Source: Hexactinellida sp. DTS-2022 (Eukaryota; Porifera; Hexactinellida). Taken from it: a stretch of DNA of 64,000 nucleotides. The DNA lies in NCBI GenBank assembly GCA_028753945.1, contig JAPNXP010000002.1, positions 4,526,001 to 4,590,000 on the forward strand. The letters run 5' to 3'. The position numbers and the translations under genes were made by a program. Below are positions 11,277-23,170 of the stretch, piece after piece; position 1 is the stretch's first letter, and each line of letters starts with the position of its first letter. The notes beneath the pieces are model-generated. The model was not told the origin of the DNA, made no database searches, and was given only the letters and a program-made list of their open reading frames with translations.

Positions 11277-12114
11277 AATTGTAAGTAATCATTTGTTTCT
11301 AAACTTGAACAATGACGACTATTTTAATAGTTATCAGATCTCAAAAATTAAAGAAATCCGATTCAATAAACGAAGGTTACATCATTTTTTAAAAATCGAC
11401 AAATTTGTTTTTGATGAACCATGGATTAAGATCAAATACATATATTTGAGTTAAATCTATGACAACTCTATCAGTCAAACCAAATCTACTAAATAGATAT
11501 TATTTAGTCTAATATCTTCTTTCGTTTATTTCTACGGTCAAATTCTAACATTTAAAATTTACAAATCAAGTGGCAGGCAAGTGGAGCATTTCACTTTTTT
11601 GCCACGCTGTGATCATATATTACTGCCATCATATTGTCCGTTGTCACTCATACAGTCCCCTACCATTAGTTATTGTCAATACAAATAATTCCAATAGAAA
11701 ATAGAAATATAGTTTGTCTAGAAAATGTAAATTGCATTCGTAATATATGGCTTATTGCAATTTTGAAGCCAGATTCTTTTTTATGCATTCGAAATATCCA
11801 TAGCAGAAGCCGTCACCTGTGTCAGCCACTTTTTAAGTGGTGGATTTGTATCCAAAAACTTTTAAAAATTATAAGCGTACGGGGTTGGTAGATGGTTTAC
11901 ATTTTTGAATTATAACTCAGGATTTTTTTTAAATATTTTATCGAATATCCCTTAACGGCAATATATCGATTTAAAGAGAAAATATATGTCATAACTTTTT
12001 GTCGAAATCCTCTAATAAATTTTTTCAAAAATTATAGCATGTAGATATATTGTTGATCTCTTTTTGGATTTCAAATTAGTAGGTTCTAAATATTAAATAC
12101 AAAAAACTACAGGG
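11277..12114. other. No gene; internal family-A fragment at 11866-11950
   Basis: Mostly AT-rich unassigned sequence. At 11866-11950 a block with TTATAAGCGTACGG and GGTTTACATTTTTGAATTA matches the interior of family A, so an older, fragmented copy lies here. Confidence 0.5.
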
Positions 12115-12261
12115 CAGGGGCGTCGCACGGCTCTGAAAAGTCTCCGGCCCAACAGTTAAAGTGGTCCGGACAAAGCCGAATCCCTCCTATAAAATATAGT
12201 ACAAGAAAAGAAAAGTAGTCCGGCCAAAGCCGGACCTGCCGGACCGCGTGCTACGCCTGTG
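12115..12261. mobile_element. Small hAT-like MITE
   Basis: Begins CAGGGGCGTCGCACGGC and ends GCGTGCTACGCCTGTG, imperfect inverted ends. The interior is rich in GTCCGGCCAAAGCCGGAC-type palindromes. No clean 8-bp duplication could be assigned. Confidence 0.5.
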
Positions 12262-12304
12262 CAGGTTATGCTATTTTCCTGAAAATCACTCCGGCAGTCT
12301 ACGG

Positions 12305-13019
12305 TTAAGGCTAAGTATCCCCTGGAAATCTAAAGTATACTTGGGCACGTTAGTCTGTCTCATAATACCCCTTCCAATTATCTATTGTTTAAGACAAAGT
12401 TTGACTCTCTAGCTTATATACTTCCCGACTTACAGCAAGGTATGTGGATATGGAACTAAAAGACAAATGATTGACCTCAACATTAATTGAAATTTTTCTA
12501 TAAACAGAGTCAGATCTGAAATTTTGGTAGTTATCAATGCGATGTTAGTGCCTATATAGTTAGTACTAACTACTAGCACGGGGGCGACAGATTGCTTTAA
12601 GCAATTACGTGATTGATTAAAAATATTTCTCGAGTGACTAATCATAATTTTCAGAATGATGAAACATTCCAGAAAATTATGATTAGTCACTCGAGAAATA
12701 TTTTTAATCAATCACGTAATTGCTTAAAGCAATCTGTCGCCCCCGTGCTAGTAGTTAGTACTAACTATATAGGCACTAACATCGCATTGATAACTACCCA
12801 AATTTCAGATCTGACTCTGTTTATAGAAAAATTTCAATTAATGTTGAGGTCAATCATTTGTCTTTTAGTTCCATATCCACATACCTTGCTGTAAGTCGGG
12901 AAGTATATAAGCTAGAGAGTCAAACTTTGTCTTAAACAATAGATAATTGGAAGGGGTATTATGAGACAGACTAACGTGCCCAAGTATACTTTAGATTTCC
13001 AGGGGATACTTGGCCTTAA
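12305..13019. mobile_element. TTAA-flanked near-perfect foldback element
   Basis: TTAA at 12305-12308 and 13016-13019 enclose an inverted repeat with arms of about 350 bp and a short centre near 12655-12672. The arms begin GGCTAAGTATCCCCTGGAAA and GGCCAAGTATCCCCTGGAAA. By eye I found only a few differences over the whole arm. The two 93-residue frames on opposite strands are simply the same arm read twice, not genes. Such symmetry implies recent formation or ongoing arm-to-arm correction. Confidence 0.88.
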
Positions 13020-13029
13020 GTATAATGTT

Positions 13030-13557
13030 TGAAGTTGTCCACTTTGGTTCTACAAAAATTATGTTCATTTGTCTAATATAGACCCACACTTCAGCAGGCC
13101 CTAACGGCTAGGGGGAGAGGAGACTGTCCACTTAAGTGTAATCTTTCTTGCTGTCCATTTTGGTTAGCCTCAAATTATACTTATTTCTCTAATAGAGACC
13201 CACACTTCAACACGCCCCTAACGGCTAGGGGAGTGGGAGACTGTGCACTAAGTATATTGTCGTTTTCCACTTTGGTTTGAATCTAATTATGCTTATTTAT
13301 CTAATAGAGACCCACACTTCAACAGGCCCTAACGGCTAGTGGGAGAGGAGACTGTCCACTTGAGTCTAATTTTTGCGCCTGTCCACTTTGGTTCGACTCA
13401 AATTATGCTAATTTCTCTAATAGAGACTCACACATCAACAGGTCACTAACGGCTATGGGGATAGGGAGACTGTGCATTTAGTATATTGTCGTGGTGCACT
13501 TTGGTTTGACTCAAATTATGCTTATTTCTCTAATAGAGACCCACACTTCTACAGGCT
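13030..13557 (+). repeat. Satellite array S1 (111-118-bp units)
   Basis: About 4.5 copies of a unit carrying GACTGTCCACTTAAGT, CCACTTTGGTT, CTAATAGAGACCCACACTTC and CCCTAACGGCTAGG. The GACTG landmark recurs at about 13124, 13241, 13352 and 13470. Units alternate between GTCCAC and GTGCA forms, so the true period is a dimer of about 229 bp. The same satellite forms the long array at 32960-35917. Confidence 0.85.
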
Positions 13558-13568
13558 AATAACTTAAC

Positions 13569-13690
13569 TCAGTGGTTCTCAACCTGGGGTCCGCGACCGA
13601 AAAGGGGTCCTCGAATGATTTTAAGGGGTCCGCTGTGTATTGGGGTCCGCGGGGTTCCGCCGTCTCCATGGTGAGTCTCCAAAAAACTGT
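13569..13690 (+). mobile_element. hAT left end
   Basis: CAGTGGTTCTCAACCTGGGG followed by GTCCGCGACC and two further GGGGTCCGC repeats, a classic Charlie/Buster-type hAT terminus. The BED-finger transposase relic at 15415-16690 may belong to the same element. No matching right end was found before 17200. Confidence 0.7.
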
Positions 13691-15041
13691 ATTTTATTAG
13701 CATAGATTATGTATCTACTACTTATTTAAATTGCATAAACTTATATCTAAATTAATCCAAGTATTCTAATTGAATCTAACATTACTCCTTCCTTTGACAA
13801 TTTTATCTATTGTTTTTTCTTGAATTGTACTTTATGTTATTCAAATATGTACGCTCGATTATTTCACTCGGATAATTATATGTTTTCTCAAAGGGTTGAA
13901 CTAATTCATCTGGCTATATTTCTTTGTTTCTAAGTGCTAATTAGTTAGAATACAAAGCCATTGTCAGTTAGAAGAATGTCGTCAAATAATTATTAATTTC
14001 TGAACTATCATCAGTTTGCATTTTCGTGTCATTAATAAATAAAGCTGATCGTATTTGGTAATCTTAACGAGATATATAGGATACACGTTCTTTACCAAAG
14101 TATAATATTATTTTAATTATAGTAAAAACTATTACTGCTGTTAAGGATGCTTGCATCGAAAAGTGTATTAGGGGTATGGGTAGTTTCACCAATAATGTGA
14201 AAAGTGAAGTGTTAGAGGTGAAACATAAATTGTAATTCACCAACTAAGATTATAAGCAAACTTCAATAACTTGCTTAGATCTATTTTTGGCATGCTATTG
14301 AATAACTTGAACTTTGGCTTCCTATGTCAGTAACACTGTAGCATCAGAATTGACTGAATTCTTTCTACTTGAAATATGATAGGTGTAACTCCAAGAATTA
14401 CAGTGATTAATCATTACTACAAGTACTAAATTATGCAAGCACTTCAGACTTAAAAAATGTTTAGAACATATTCTTTTATTTGATGCAACAGAAATTGTCA
14501 AAAAAAGGTCAAAAATTGACATTTTTCACATTCTTCCCCATGTAGCACATACACCAATTGTTCATTATGTCCAAAGTGCTTGCAAAATAAAGTTTATTCC
14601 ATATATATATAAGCCTGGAATTTTTGGAATGTTTGCTTCAGTACTTCAACATTAAACAATCCATCGTTTGTCAATAAATCCCGTTTTGAGTAAATTAAAG
14701 TTAAAGATTATCGGAAATATTCTAGCTAATATGCACGAATCAAATGTGTATTATGTAATAGTATCCTTAGTATAGACTAATATAATACTCGACGATAGTT
14801 TTTAACATTGTATTTTGAATAATATGTAGTTTTTGGCTTGAATTGGAAGAGTTTATAGCAGTCCACGTTCTTTTGGGACACATTTTAAAGCAAAATGTAA
14901 TCAAATAATTATCTGAAATTGTTATTGTTGTCATTATACATGTCTGTTTACCTTTGGTTATATATACATTGTCCATACTGTATAAGATTATATGAATAAA
15001 GCTTATGGGTTTATCATATTATAGTTGATTGACAAAAAGAT
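13691..15041. other. No gene seen
   Basis: AT-rich sequence between a hAT end and a tRNA-like repeat. If the 13569 end and the 15415 relic belong together, this is the element's 5' non-coding region. Confidence 0.4.
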
Positions 15042-15115
15042 ATGCCAGGTTTGGGCATCGAACCCAGGAACACTTGCATACTGTACCGATATGCTACCAA
15101 CTGAACTACTGGTAC
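15042..15115 (-). repeat. tRNA-like pol III unit (SINE head or tRNA pseudogene)
   Basis: The minus strand reads AGTTCAGTTGGTAGCA (A-box-like) and, 30 bp later, GGTTCGATGCCC (B-box-like). A six-pair anticodon-type stem, GCATAT with GTATGC, encloses a seven-base loop. The acceptor stem pairs poorly and the loop lacks the normal U before the anticodon, so this is more likely a SINE head or pseudogene than a working tRNA. Confidence 0.5.
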
Positions 15116-15414
15116 TTCTAAATATTATAAAATGTATTATATTCCATATAAATGGGATATAGAATATAAAACACGTAAATAAATGTCAATAAATGTGAAT
15201 AAATGTATATATATATTCATTTAATTGCCAAAACATCAATAATGACGTCACTAAAATCCCCAATGTAGGGAATGGAGTACTGATTTTTGAAAATTTTCAA
15301 TTCCAGGATAATTCCATGGTACAGTTGTGATATATTTCACACTAATCTCGAAATTTCACTTTGTTGATAAATTCCCCAGAATTCCGAAGCAAGCATCCTT
15401 AACAAGTATTTACT

Positions 15415-16690
15415 ATGGCAAAACGATCTAATAACGGTGAAATAAAGCAGCGAACTTATAATGGGAGCTATATTATGTTGGGATTTATTCCTTCCGAAAC
15501 TCTTCCAATAAAACCAATTTGCTACTTGTGCGGGGAGATGCTGAGTAACGAGTCAATGAAACCTTCTAAAGTGAAACGCTACCAAAACTCAAAACATGCT
15601 GCGACTATTTATCTCGATCGTTCTTTCCGTTTGAGAAAAAGGAGCTATATCTCTCAAACCAATCATCAAATATAGTTAATCTCTTCACAAAAAAAGCACG
15701 AGACGTGGATAATGCAGTTATTGCATCATTCAATGTAAGCCTGGCTATTGCGAAGGCCAAGAAACCTCATACTATAGCAGAAGAATTAATAAAGCCATGT
15801 TGCATTGATATCGTTGATACAATGTTAAGAGAAAGCTCTGCACAAATGATTAAATCAATTCCTCTTTCGAACGATACAGTGAAGAAAAGAATTGATGTAA
15901 TGGCTGTGTACTGCGAGAATCAACCTATTCAGAAAGTCCGTATTTCTCCGTATTTTGCTATCCAGCTGGATGAAAGTACTACTGTTACAAGTGAGGCTTT
16001 GCTTCTCGTATTTGTTCGTAACATAGACGCTAATGATATCAGATCTTTGCATTCTGTTAATTAATCAAACAACAACGCGAGGAGAAGTTATCTATAGTCA
16101 AATTTTGGGTTTCTTTAATAATCATGAATTGGATTTTCAAAAATTCGTCGGTTGATGTTCCGATGGTGCACCTTCCATGATGGGTGTTCACAAAGTATTT
16201 GTAGCCAGGATGAGACCAATTGCCCCAGATTGCAAATTTATACATTGTTTTTGCATCGACAAGCACTGGCAGCAAAGAAGCTTTCCCCGATCCTAAATGA
16301 TGTACTATCAGTCTGCATAAACTCGTTTACTTTATTAAGTCAAGGCCATTGTATAATAGGTTATTTAGCGAATTGTGCATTGATGAAGAACACAAAACAC
16401 TCTTGCTTCACACAGAAGTACGTTGGCTATCGCGAGGTCACGTGTTAGGGAGATTATTTGAACTACACAACCCGGTGATAGAATTCCTTAACCGGTGATA
16501 GAATTCCTTAAAGAACATGATGAAAAAATTATTTGCAGTAATTTGAAAGCGGTGATAGTAATTTTATCATTTATTTTGCTTATCTAGCAGATATTTTTGC
16601 CATATTTAGTCTGAGACTCCAGGGAGAAAATATAACAATAATTGAAACATTTAACTCAATGAACGCACTCATAGTGCAGCAATATGGTGA
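15415..16690 (+). pseudogene. hAT transposase relic (ZBED5/SCAND3-like)
   Basis: Three frames follow one another. At 15415-15675 there is a BED-type zinc finger (CYLCGEMLSNESMKPSK, then HAA). At 15705-16064 come IAKAKKPHTIAEELIKPCC, SLSNDTVKKRI and the catalytic-core start AIQLDESTTV. At 16200-16490, across frameshifts, are a degenerate HCHRQALAAKKL region and LLHTEVRWLSRG. A final stretch near 16560-16650 has AYLADIF. Order and motifs match ZBED5-like hAT proteins, which normally have about 600 residues; here the C-terminal dimerisation region is missing or unrecognisable. Frameshifts at about 15680, 16070 and 16420 make it non-functional. It differs clearly from the ZBED1-like relic at 7.4-10.1 kb, so it is a separate hAT lineage. 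Confidence 0.85.
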
Positions 16691-17254
16691 AAGTTTTGCA
16701 TTTTCAAGATATAAGTATGTACCAAATTTTGCACAATTGTAATATTTTAGTTTCTGATCAACTTTAGCTATGGCACATAGCAGAATTTTTGGAAGAACAA
16801 ATTTTTCAGGGGATCAAAAATTGGTGCCCAATCGAATCGCCAGAAGTATAAATACAGGATAGCTCATTCAAATGCATTCTTAACAATATATTGTCAGATT
16901 CGTGCTCAGCACTTAATTTCCAGCATTTTGATAGGTATATTGACTATATTTGGTGATAATATTTTTTTCTTTTCCATACCAACGGTAAGAATGTGTTAAA
17001 CATTCCGATCTCCCAATTTGGAGTAACCATATTGAGTGACCCCGTGTTTTTCTCGGGTATGCGTGCTGAGTGCGAATATACTATTAGAATATACTATTAG
17101 ATACTATTTCACCCAAATTTCAATACCTACGTACAAGTGCGATTCTAGAATATTCGAGGGTTTTAATCAAGGTAACAACCGAATAGTTCAATATTCGGTT
17201 TGACCAAATATATTCGCCAAATAGTTCAATATTTGGTTATATTCCAAATATCAG
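16691..17254. other. No gene seen
   Basis: AT-rich 3' flank of the hAT relic. From 17161 it shows scattered AATAGTTCAATATTCGG blocks leading into the 18-bp tandem array. Confidence 0.4.
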
Positions 17255-17477
17255 TATTTGCTATTCGGTTTGCAAACGAATATATTTGGTCAAACGAATA
17301 TATTTGGTCAACCGAATATATTTGGTCAACCGAATATATTTGGTCAACCGAATATATCTGGTCAACCGAATATATTTGGTCAACTGAGTATATTTGGTCC
17401 ACCGAATATATTTGGTCAACCGAATATATTTGGTCAACCGAATATATTTGGTCAACCGAATATATTTGGTCATAGAT
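17255..17477. repeat. 18-bp tandem repeat, about 12 copies
   Basis: Units of CCGAATATATTTGGTCAA repeat with few substitutions. Because 18 is divisible by three and the unit has no stop in several frames, it generates repetitive peptides (EYIWST, TKYIRL) on both strands. These are artefacts, not proteins. Confidence 0.92.
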
Positions 17478-17632
17478 GACTCAAGTATAAGGATAGACCA
17501 TTGAATAACCATGGATGAGCTCAAAGGCCATCCTACTGCATTGGATAAAATACAATGTCATGACTCTTTCATTGCATTAAGTCAACTAATGACAGTAAAT
17601 TACAAAACAACAAATATATAACTGATCAAAGT

Positions 17633-18075
17633 TCAGTCTTTCTTAAATTTCTTAGCCTTTCGAGAGTTGTCTCCACGAAATCTAACTTGAGAATTATAAT
17701 AATTAACCTTAATGGAGATCAGGAAGTTCGCGATTACACCAAACATTTTCTGAAATATATGCCAATAAATCATGTTACATGAAGAACAACTATCACCCCA
17801 AGTTTCACTGCAATTGTTTTCTATATACTCTATAGCTAGAGAAACTAATATCTGTTTTGAAGGTCCCTGAACTAGTTCTTTCATTAGCGAGATGTCATTA
17901 TCAATTCCGACGAAAATTTTCCATAAAATAACAACTGCTCAACAAAATAGTATCTGATGGCCACTTAAGTGATCCTCTGTCCACAATTTCCAAATATGCG
18001 AACCTTGAATCTTTGGGAAAATCGATCATGAATTCTTTGTCGGTGGTGAGGTAATCGAGACAGATCACAGTGGCT
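17633..18075 (-). pseudogene. Relic of an unrecognised repeated gene family (LWK...NYNS), copy 1
   Basis: On the minus strand, from about 18060, fragments read VICLDYLTTDKEFMIDF, then DRGSLKWPSD. After a frameshift near 17925 they read LWKIFVGIDNDISLMKELV, GPSKQILVSL, a C-rich SCSSC motif, and a basic tail ISIKVNYYNS to KKFKKD ending at 17633. The same motif order occurs at 63318-63640 and, more decayed, at 57430-57660. The DRG..KWPS block and CxxC suggest a transposon-borne protein, but I cannot name the family. It is broken, and no upstream half was found. Confidence 0.55.
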
Positions 18076-18094
18076 TAACACATGTAAATAGGAA

Positions 18095-19858
18095 ATTCTT
18101 TTGGTTATCAAAATGCCTCTAAATGGTATTAAATAATCGTATAATAATTGGTTGCCTAAGGAAATAAATAATCTAATAAAAATTGGTTAGATGTCGAGAT
18201 AGATAATCGCGTAATAATTGGTTAGCTATCGAGATAAACAATCGTATAATAATTTGTTAGCTGTGGAGATAAATAATCTTATAATGATTGGTTAGCTGTC
18301 GAGATAAATAATCTTATAATAATTGGTTAGCTGTCGATATAAATAATCTTATAATAATTGATTGCCTAGCGAGATTAATAATCTAATATAAATAGATTAG
18401 CTGTCGAGATAAATAATCTTATAAAATTTGAATAGCTGTCGAGATAAATAATCGTATAAAATTTGACTAGCTGTCGAGATAAATAATCGTATAATAATTG
18501 GTTAGCTGTCGAGATAAATAATCGTATAATAATTTGTTAGCTGTCGAGATAAATAATCTTATAAAATTTGGTTAGCTGTCGAGATAAATAATCAATAATA
18601 ATTGGTTGGCTAACGAGATCAATAATCATATATAAATTGGTTAGCTGTCGAGATTAATAATCTTTTAAAATTTGTTAGTTGTCGACATATTTAATCATAT
18701 AAAATTTGTTAGCTTTCGAGATAATAATCTTATATTAATTGGTTAGCATTCGATTTAAATAATCGTATAAAAATTGGTTGCCTAACGAGATAAATAATCT
18801 AATAGAAATTGGTTAGCTGTCGAGATAGATAATCGTAAAATAATTGGTTAGCTATCGAGATAAACAATCGTATAATAATTTGTTAGCTGTGGAGATAAAT
18901 AATCTTATAATAATTGGTTAGCTGTCGAGATTAATAATCTTATAATAATTGGTTAGCTGTCTATATAAATAATCTTATAATAATTGATTGCCTAACGAGA
19001 TAAATAATCTAATATAAATTGGTTAGCTGTCGAGATAAATATTCATATAAAATTTGACTAGCTGTCGAGATAAATAATCTTATAAAATTTGAATAGCTGT
19101 CGAGATAAATAATCTAATAAAATTTGACTAGCTGTCGAGTTAAATAATCGTATAATAATTGGTTAGCTGTCGAGATAAATAATCGTATAATAATTTGTTA
19201 GCTGTCGAGATAAATAATCTTATATAATTTGGTTAGCTGTCGAGATAAATAATCAATAATAATTGGTTGGCTAACGAGATCAATAATCATATATACATTG
19301 GTTAGCTGTCGAGATAAATAATTTTTTATAATTTGTTAGTGTTCGAAATATATAATCTTATAAATTGGTTAGCTTTCGAGATAAATAATCTTATAATAAT
19401 TGGTCAGCTGTCGATATAAATAATCTTATAATAATTGATTGCCTAACGAGATAAATAATCTTTTATCAATTGGTTAGTTGTCGAAATAAATAATCTTATA
19501 AAATTTGGCTAGCTGTCGAGATAGATAATCGTATAATAATTGGTTAGCTATCGAGATAAATAATCTTATAATAATTTGTTAGCTGTCGAGATAAATAATC
19601 TTATAATAATTGGTTAGCTGTCGAGATAAATAATCTTATAATAATTGGTTAGCTGTCGAGATAAATAATCTTATAATAATTGGTTAGCTGTCGAGATAAA
19701 TAATCGTATAATAATTTGTTAGCTGTCGAGATAAATATTCTTATATAATTTTGTTAGCTGTCGAGATAAATAATCAATAATAATTGGTTGGCAAACGAGA
19801 TCAATAATCATATATACATTGGTTAGCTGTCGAGATAAATAATTTTTTTAAATTTGAA
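18095..19858 (+). repeat. 35-bp satellite with higher-order structure
   Basis: About 50 units of TTAGCTGTCGAGATAAATAA followed by TCTTATAATAATTGG. Variant units recur at long intervals. The TTGCCTAACG type is near 18152, 18777 and 19438, the CTGTGGAG type at 18261 and 18887, and the TTGGCTAACGAGATC type near 18606, 19266 and 19788. This gives a higher-order period of about 625-660 bp (18-19 units), with a shorter third block. It ends exactly at a family-C MITE. A detached piece lies at 25755-25915. Confidence 0.92.
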
Positions 19859-19988
19859 TACCGTATATACTCTAATAGTAGCCCCTATTCGAATAATCGC
19901 CTACCTCCAATAATAGCCCCCCAAAATTAGCAAATACCATTTTACCACGGGTACCCTGAAAAAATTTCTTCATCTAATATTAGTCGCA
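19859..19988 (+). mobile_element. Family-C MITE, half copy 2
   Basis: Starts TACCGTATATACTCTAATAG and runs through TAATCGCCTACCTCC, then stops and is followed by repeat G. Only the left part is present. Confidence 0.65.
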
Positions 19989-20590
19989 ATACGCTTATCG
20001 CTAGTGCACACGACTTTTTTTTTTTGAGTCGGAATGTCAATTTTGAATCTAATTTTTTCAAATCTTAATCAAGGGTCTGAGGATGGATTATATGTAACCC
20101 CTGAGAAATTTTTGTAACTTACTGATACTTATTCTTGGTGTAATAAACATTCTAAAGCTGCGGCCTACGAATTTCTCCGAATTTGTGGATTAAATGAGGC
20201 GATAAAATTCTTCACTGTCATATATTACGTCCCAAAAACGAGAAATTCGCACTATACAGGTCAAAATATTTAGGTTTACGTCAAAAGATTTAGGAATATG
20301 TCAAAGATTAGGAAATTAGGGGCATAAAAGAAGAAGAATGCTATGGCAGTACCCGGAGATCTTATATTACTGTGGGACATTGGACTGCAGAATAATTCTG
20401 TTATTCTTGATATTAATGTATAAGCTTCTTATCTATATGTAGCATTTGGTTTCAACACTTTTCCACTAATATATCATGAGTTATGACCAATTTATGACAA
20501 CGGTTTTGTCTTTTTCGTCATATTTTCACACCTCAAGGCCCTATAATATACAATAATGCATTATAAAACTTCCGATTTGTTGATAAAAAG
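19989..20590 (+). repeat. Dispersed repeat G, copy 2
   Basis: Collinear with 6350-6950. Shared blocks include GCTGCGGCCTACGAATTTCT, GGAAATTAGGGGCATA and CACCTCAAGGCCCT. Moderate divergence; no ORF. Confidence 0.65.
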
Positions 20591-21174
20591 ATGGAAATAG
20601 CATTTTCGGACAAAATGAGATGTTTTAGGACACGATCCAATAATTATTCGATAGGTTATGGACTTTTGAACATCAGAAGGGTGCAAAAAATTACACATTT
20701 CACACCTGTTGATATTTCAGAAACCTTTTGAGATAAAATGATTATAGCCATCAGAAAATACTGTAAATACCTGACTTTCTATACGTTTATAATACATTTT
20801 AGGACCCTAGATGTCAAAATTTTTCAAATGACCGTATATGGTAATTTCATGTGACATATTTTGATGACGAAGCAAATTTTCTAACTCTTGATCTGTAAAC
20901 ACCAGACACTAGCTCTTAAATTCTTATCACATCATGATACAATTTCAGACTCATTGGATAATCTTTTGGGAATATATGTTGATTCGAATGATGTGTTCTG
21001 ATTTCAAATGCCCATATATGGTGGTGGCAGAGTGGCAATATCTAATATGTGACAAAAAATCCAACTTCTGAACCAAATGAGATAGAGCTTTGCTCTAAAT
21101 TACTAAAAATGATCTAATTCAATTTCAAATGACATTGTCTATTTTATGCAGCTTTGGAACTCCTTTTCGTCGTA
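20591..21174. other. No gene; one H module
   Basis: Contains GCCCATATATGGTGGTG near 21009 and, 70 bp on, GAGCTTTGCTCTAAATT. This is the pair of motifs that defines the H module seen at 30.8, 42.3, 42.5, 52.2 and 53.6 kb. Nothing else recognised. Confidence 0.5.
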
Positions 21175-22446
21175 CAGTGTACTCCGCTTAATTGGGACAC
21201 GGGTTAATCGGGACAGCCGCTTAATTGGGACAACTCCACAAGAACCGAATCCTTTCTATAGAAGCTAATACTAAAAATTTCGGTTAATCGGGACAAACTC
21301 CGCTTAATTGGGACAAACTAAACAAATTGGGTACAAAATTGTGCTCGCTTATAATAGAAAATTAATATTGATCAAAAAATTGTAATAATCTTGGTCAATT
21401 CTGAATAAGGCATGACAAAATATCAAAATAGGGCCAATTTTATTATTGAATTCCGTAAATTCGAAATTCACAAGGGATTATGAACTTTGGTTCAGGCATA
21501 GTTTATAACGGTACACAGAATATTAAGGTTAAATTACCCCACGGGAATGAAATCTCTTGTATTAATCTGTAATTGTTAGAAATAGATCAAGGTACGATAC
21601 AAAGCAATAAACAAAAAAGAAAATGTCTCAATATATTATACTTTTTATTTTTTGTCGGTTTCAATATTTGGCTAATACAAATCTCCCATAGGGCGATTTC
21701 AAAAAGTGGTGGTCGATATTATAGTGTAATTTGGCAATGCGGCCATCAATGTTTGTTATCAGAATCAATATTGAAAGATTATAAGCGTACGGAGTTGGTA
21801 GTCGGTTTACATTTTTGAATTATGACTCTGAAATTATTTTTCAAACATTTTATCAAATATCTCATAAAAAACATGACCTTTTTAATGATTTCTTTAGTTC
21901 AAAAGGGCGCAACTTTTTTTATTTAGGTCAAATCAAAATTCTAAACCAGTCACCTACAGCATATAACGATGATCTATGTGATATATCGCACATAATATTG
22001 TCTTTAGCTAATAATGATCTTGAGATCGACACACTTATCAGGTGGAGTCTGAAGAAATCCCCCTATGGGACTTTTGTATTACCATAAAACTGCACGCCCC
22101 ATAAAATCGAATTTATTCAAAATAATTCGATTTCGTTTTCAGTTTCGATATAGCTATAATGTCTTCTATTATATATGTGAAAATTAAACATCTTACTTCA
22201 AAACGAAATTTATGTGTTTTTTTACATGAATCTGCCGTAATTTAACCTTAAGGGTCATACTATGGATTTGAGTAGAATCAAGTGTCCGCAGGCATTGGAG
22301 GAATCGTTGTAACATGTTTAAAACTAAATTGTTGTAAATCGTAGGTAGATCACTACTGTACAGAATATTTTCGGTTAATTGGGATCTCCGCTTAATTGGG
22401 ACAAGAGGCCTGGAACAAACGTGTCCCAATTAAGCGGAGTAGACTG
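21175..22446. mobile_element. TA-flanked Tc1/pogo-type MITE (family D) holding a family-A insertion
   Basis: Left end CAGTGTACTCCGCTTAATTG (21175), right end CAATTAAGCGGAGTAGACTG (to 22446), with TA on both sides. The subterminal GGGACA units repeat. The family-A copy at 21523-22251 lies inside; without it this element is about 540 bp. Confidence 0.82.
21523..22251 (-). mobile_element. TTAA-flanked element family A, copy 3 (inverted)
   Basis: TTAA at 21523-21526 and 22248-22251. It belongs to a subfamily shared with copy 5 (26053-26780): both contain GTTAGAAATAGATCAAGG and encode the same chance 81-residue frame. It is inserted inside the family-D MITE. Confidence 0.9.
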
Positions 22447-23036
22447 TACTTTCACATTCTGGACTCAGCCACTTCGACACAAACTAAAAACAGGAGAATG
22501 TGAAAAGTGGCCCAGGGGTAAAAATTTTCATTCAAAAACTAGCTAATTAATTTGTTAGAAAATTTAATAGAGTGTTCAGAACATGTGAATCTATAAATTA
22601 TATAGATATAATTTTGATTACTTGGTTCTTGACTCTATTAAGATCTTGTGAGAAGTTTAGTGCCAAATAGTGTCAAAAACCCATGAAAAGTGGCTTTTCA
22701 AGACATATACCCCAAATAAATGTTATGGGAAAATTTTAGAGAAGAAAATATACATTACCGTGTTGTATTAGATATTATAGCTCAGTAGTATGTTCTAAAA
22801 AGATTAAATTAGTATAGTTAGAGCACTTTAAAAAATTGGTTTTGTTGTATTAATTTGAATTGAAACTATATTTAGAATTTAAAATAATTCCATACCATAG
22901 AAACAAGATAAATGAATTCTGAAATTCCTCAAATACTCTCAATACACTGTCCATGATGTGCTCTTAGTAACAAATTTAAGCCTATTATAGATTTTGCTCT
23001 ATAATACAAGTTTCCCATGCTTGTATGTAGTATGCA
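22447..23036. other. No gene seen
   Basis: AT-rich. The C-terminal part of the Transib relic would be expected here on the minus strand, but no such coding similarity is visible. Confidence 0.4.
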
Positions 23037-23170
23037 CTAGCGTTATCAACCGACTATACTAAACAAATTGTATCATCATGTGATATTCTCGAAAAGTCAC
23101 AAAAATTATTGATCAGAAAATGGCCCAAAAAAGAATAATCGCCTAGGCTACTTTTCGAATAAATACGGTA
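23037..23170 (-). mobile_element. Family-C MITE, partial copy 3
   Basis: Ends TTCGAATAAATACGGTA at 23170, with TAATCGCCTAGGCTA just inside. It truncates the Transib relic at its right boundary. Confidence 0.65.

Noticed and set aside
12430-12894. Two nearly identical 93-residue proteins on opposite strands
   Set aside because: They are the two arms of the foldback element read in opposite directions; no independent coding signal.
17200-17524. Repetitive tryptophan- and isoleucine-rich proteins
   Set aside because: Produced by the 18-bp tandem repeat in every frame; no start context or flanking gene structure.
18095-19858. CRISPR-like array
   Set aside because: The 35-bp units are directly adjacent tandem repeats with no unique spacers, in a eukaryotic satellite context.
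21573-21818. An 81-residue protein conserved with 26485-26730
   Set aside because: Identity comes from recent duplication of a non-coding transposable element; other subfamily copies do not keep the frame.
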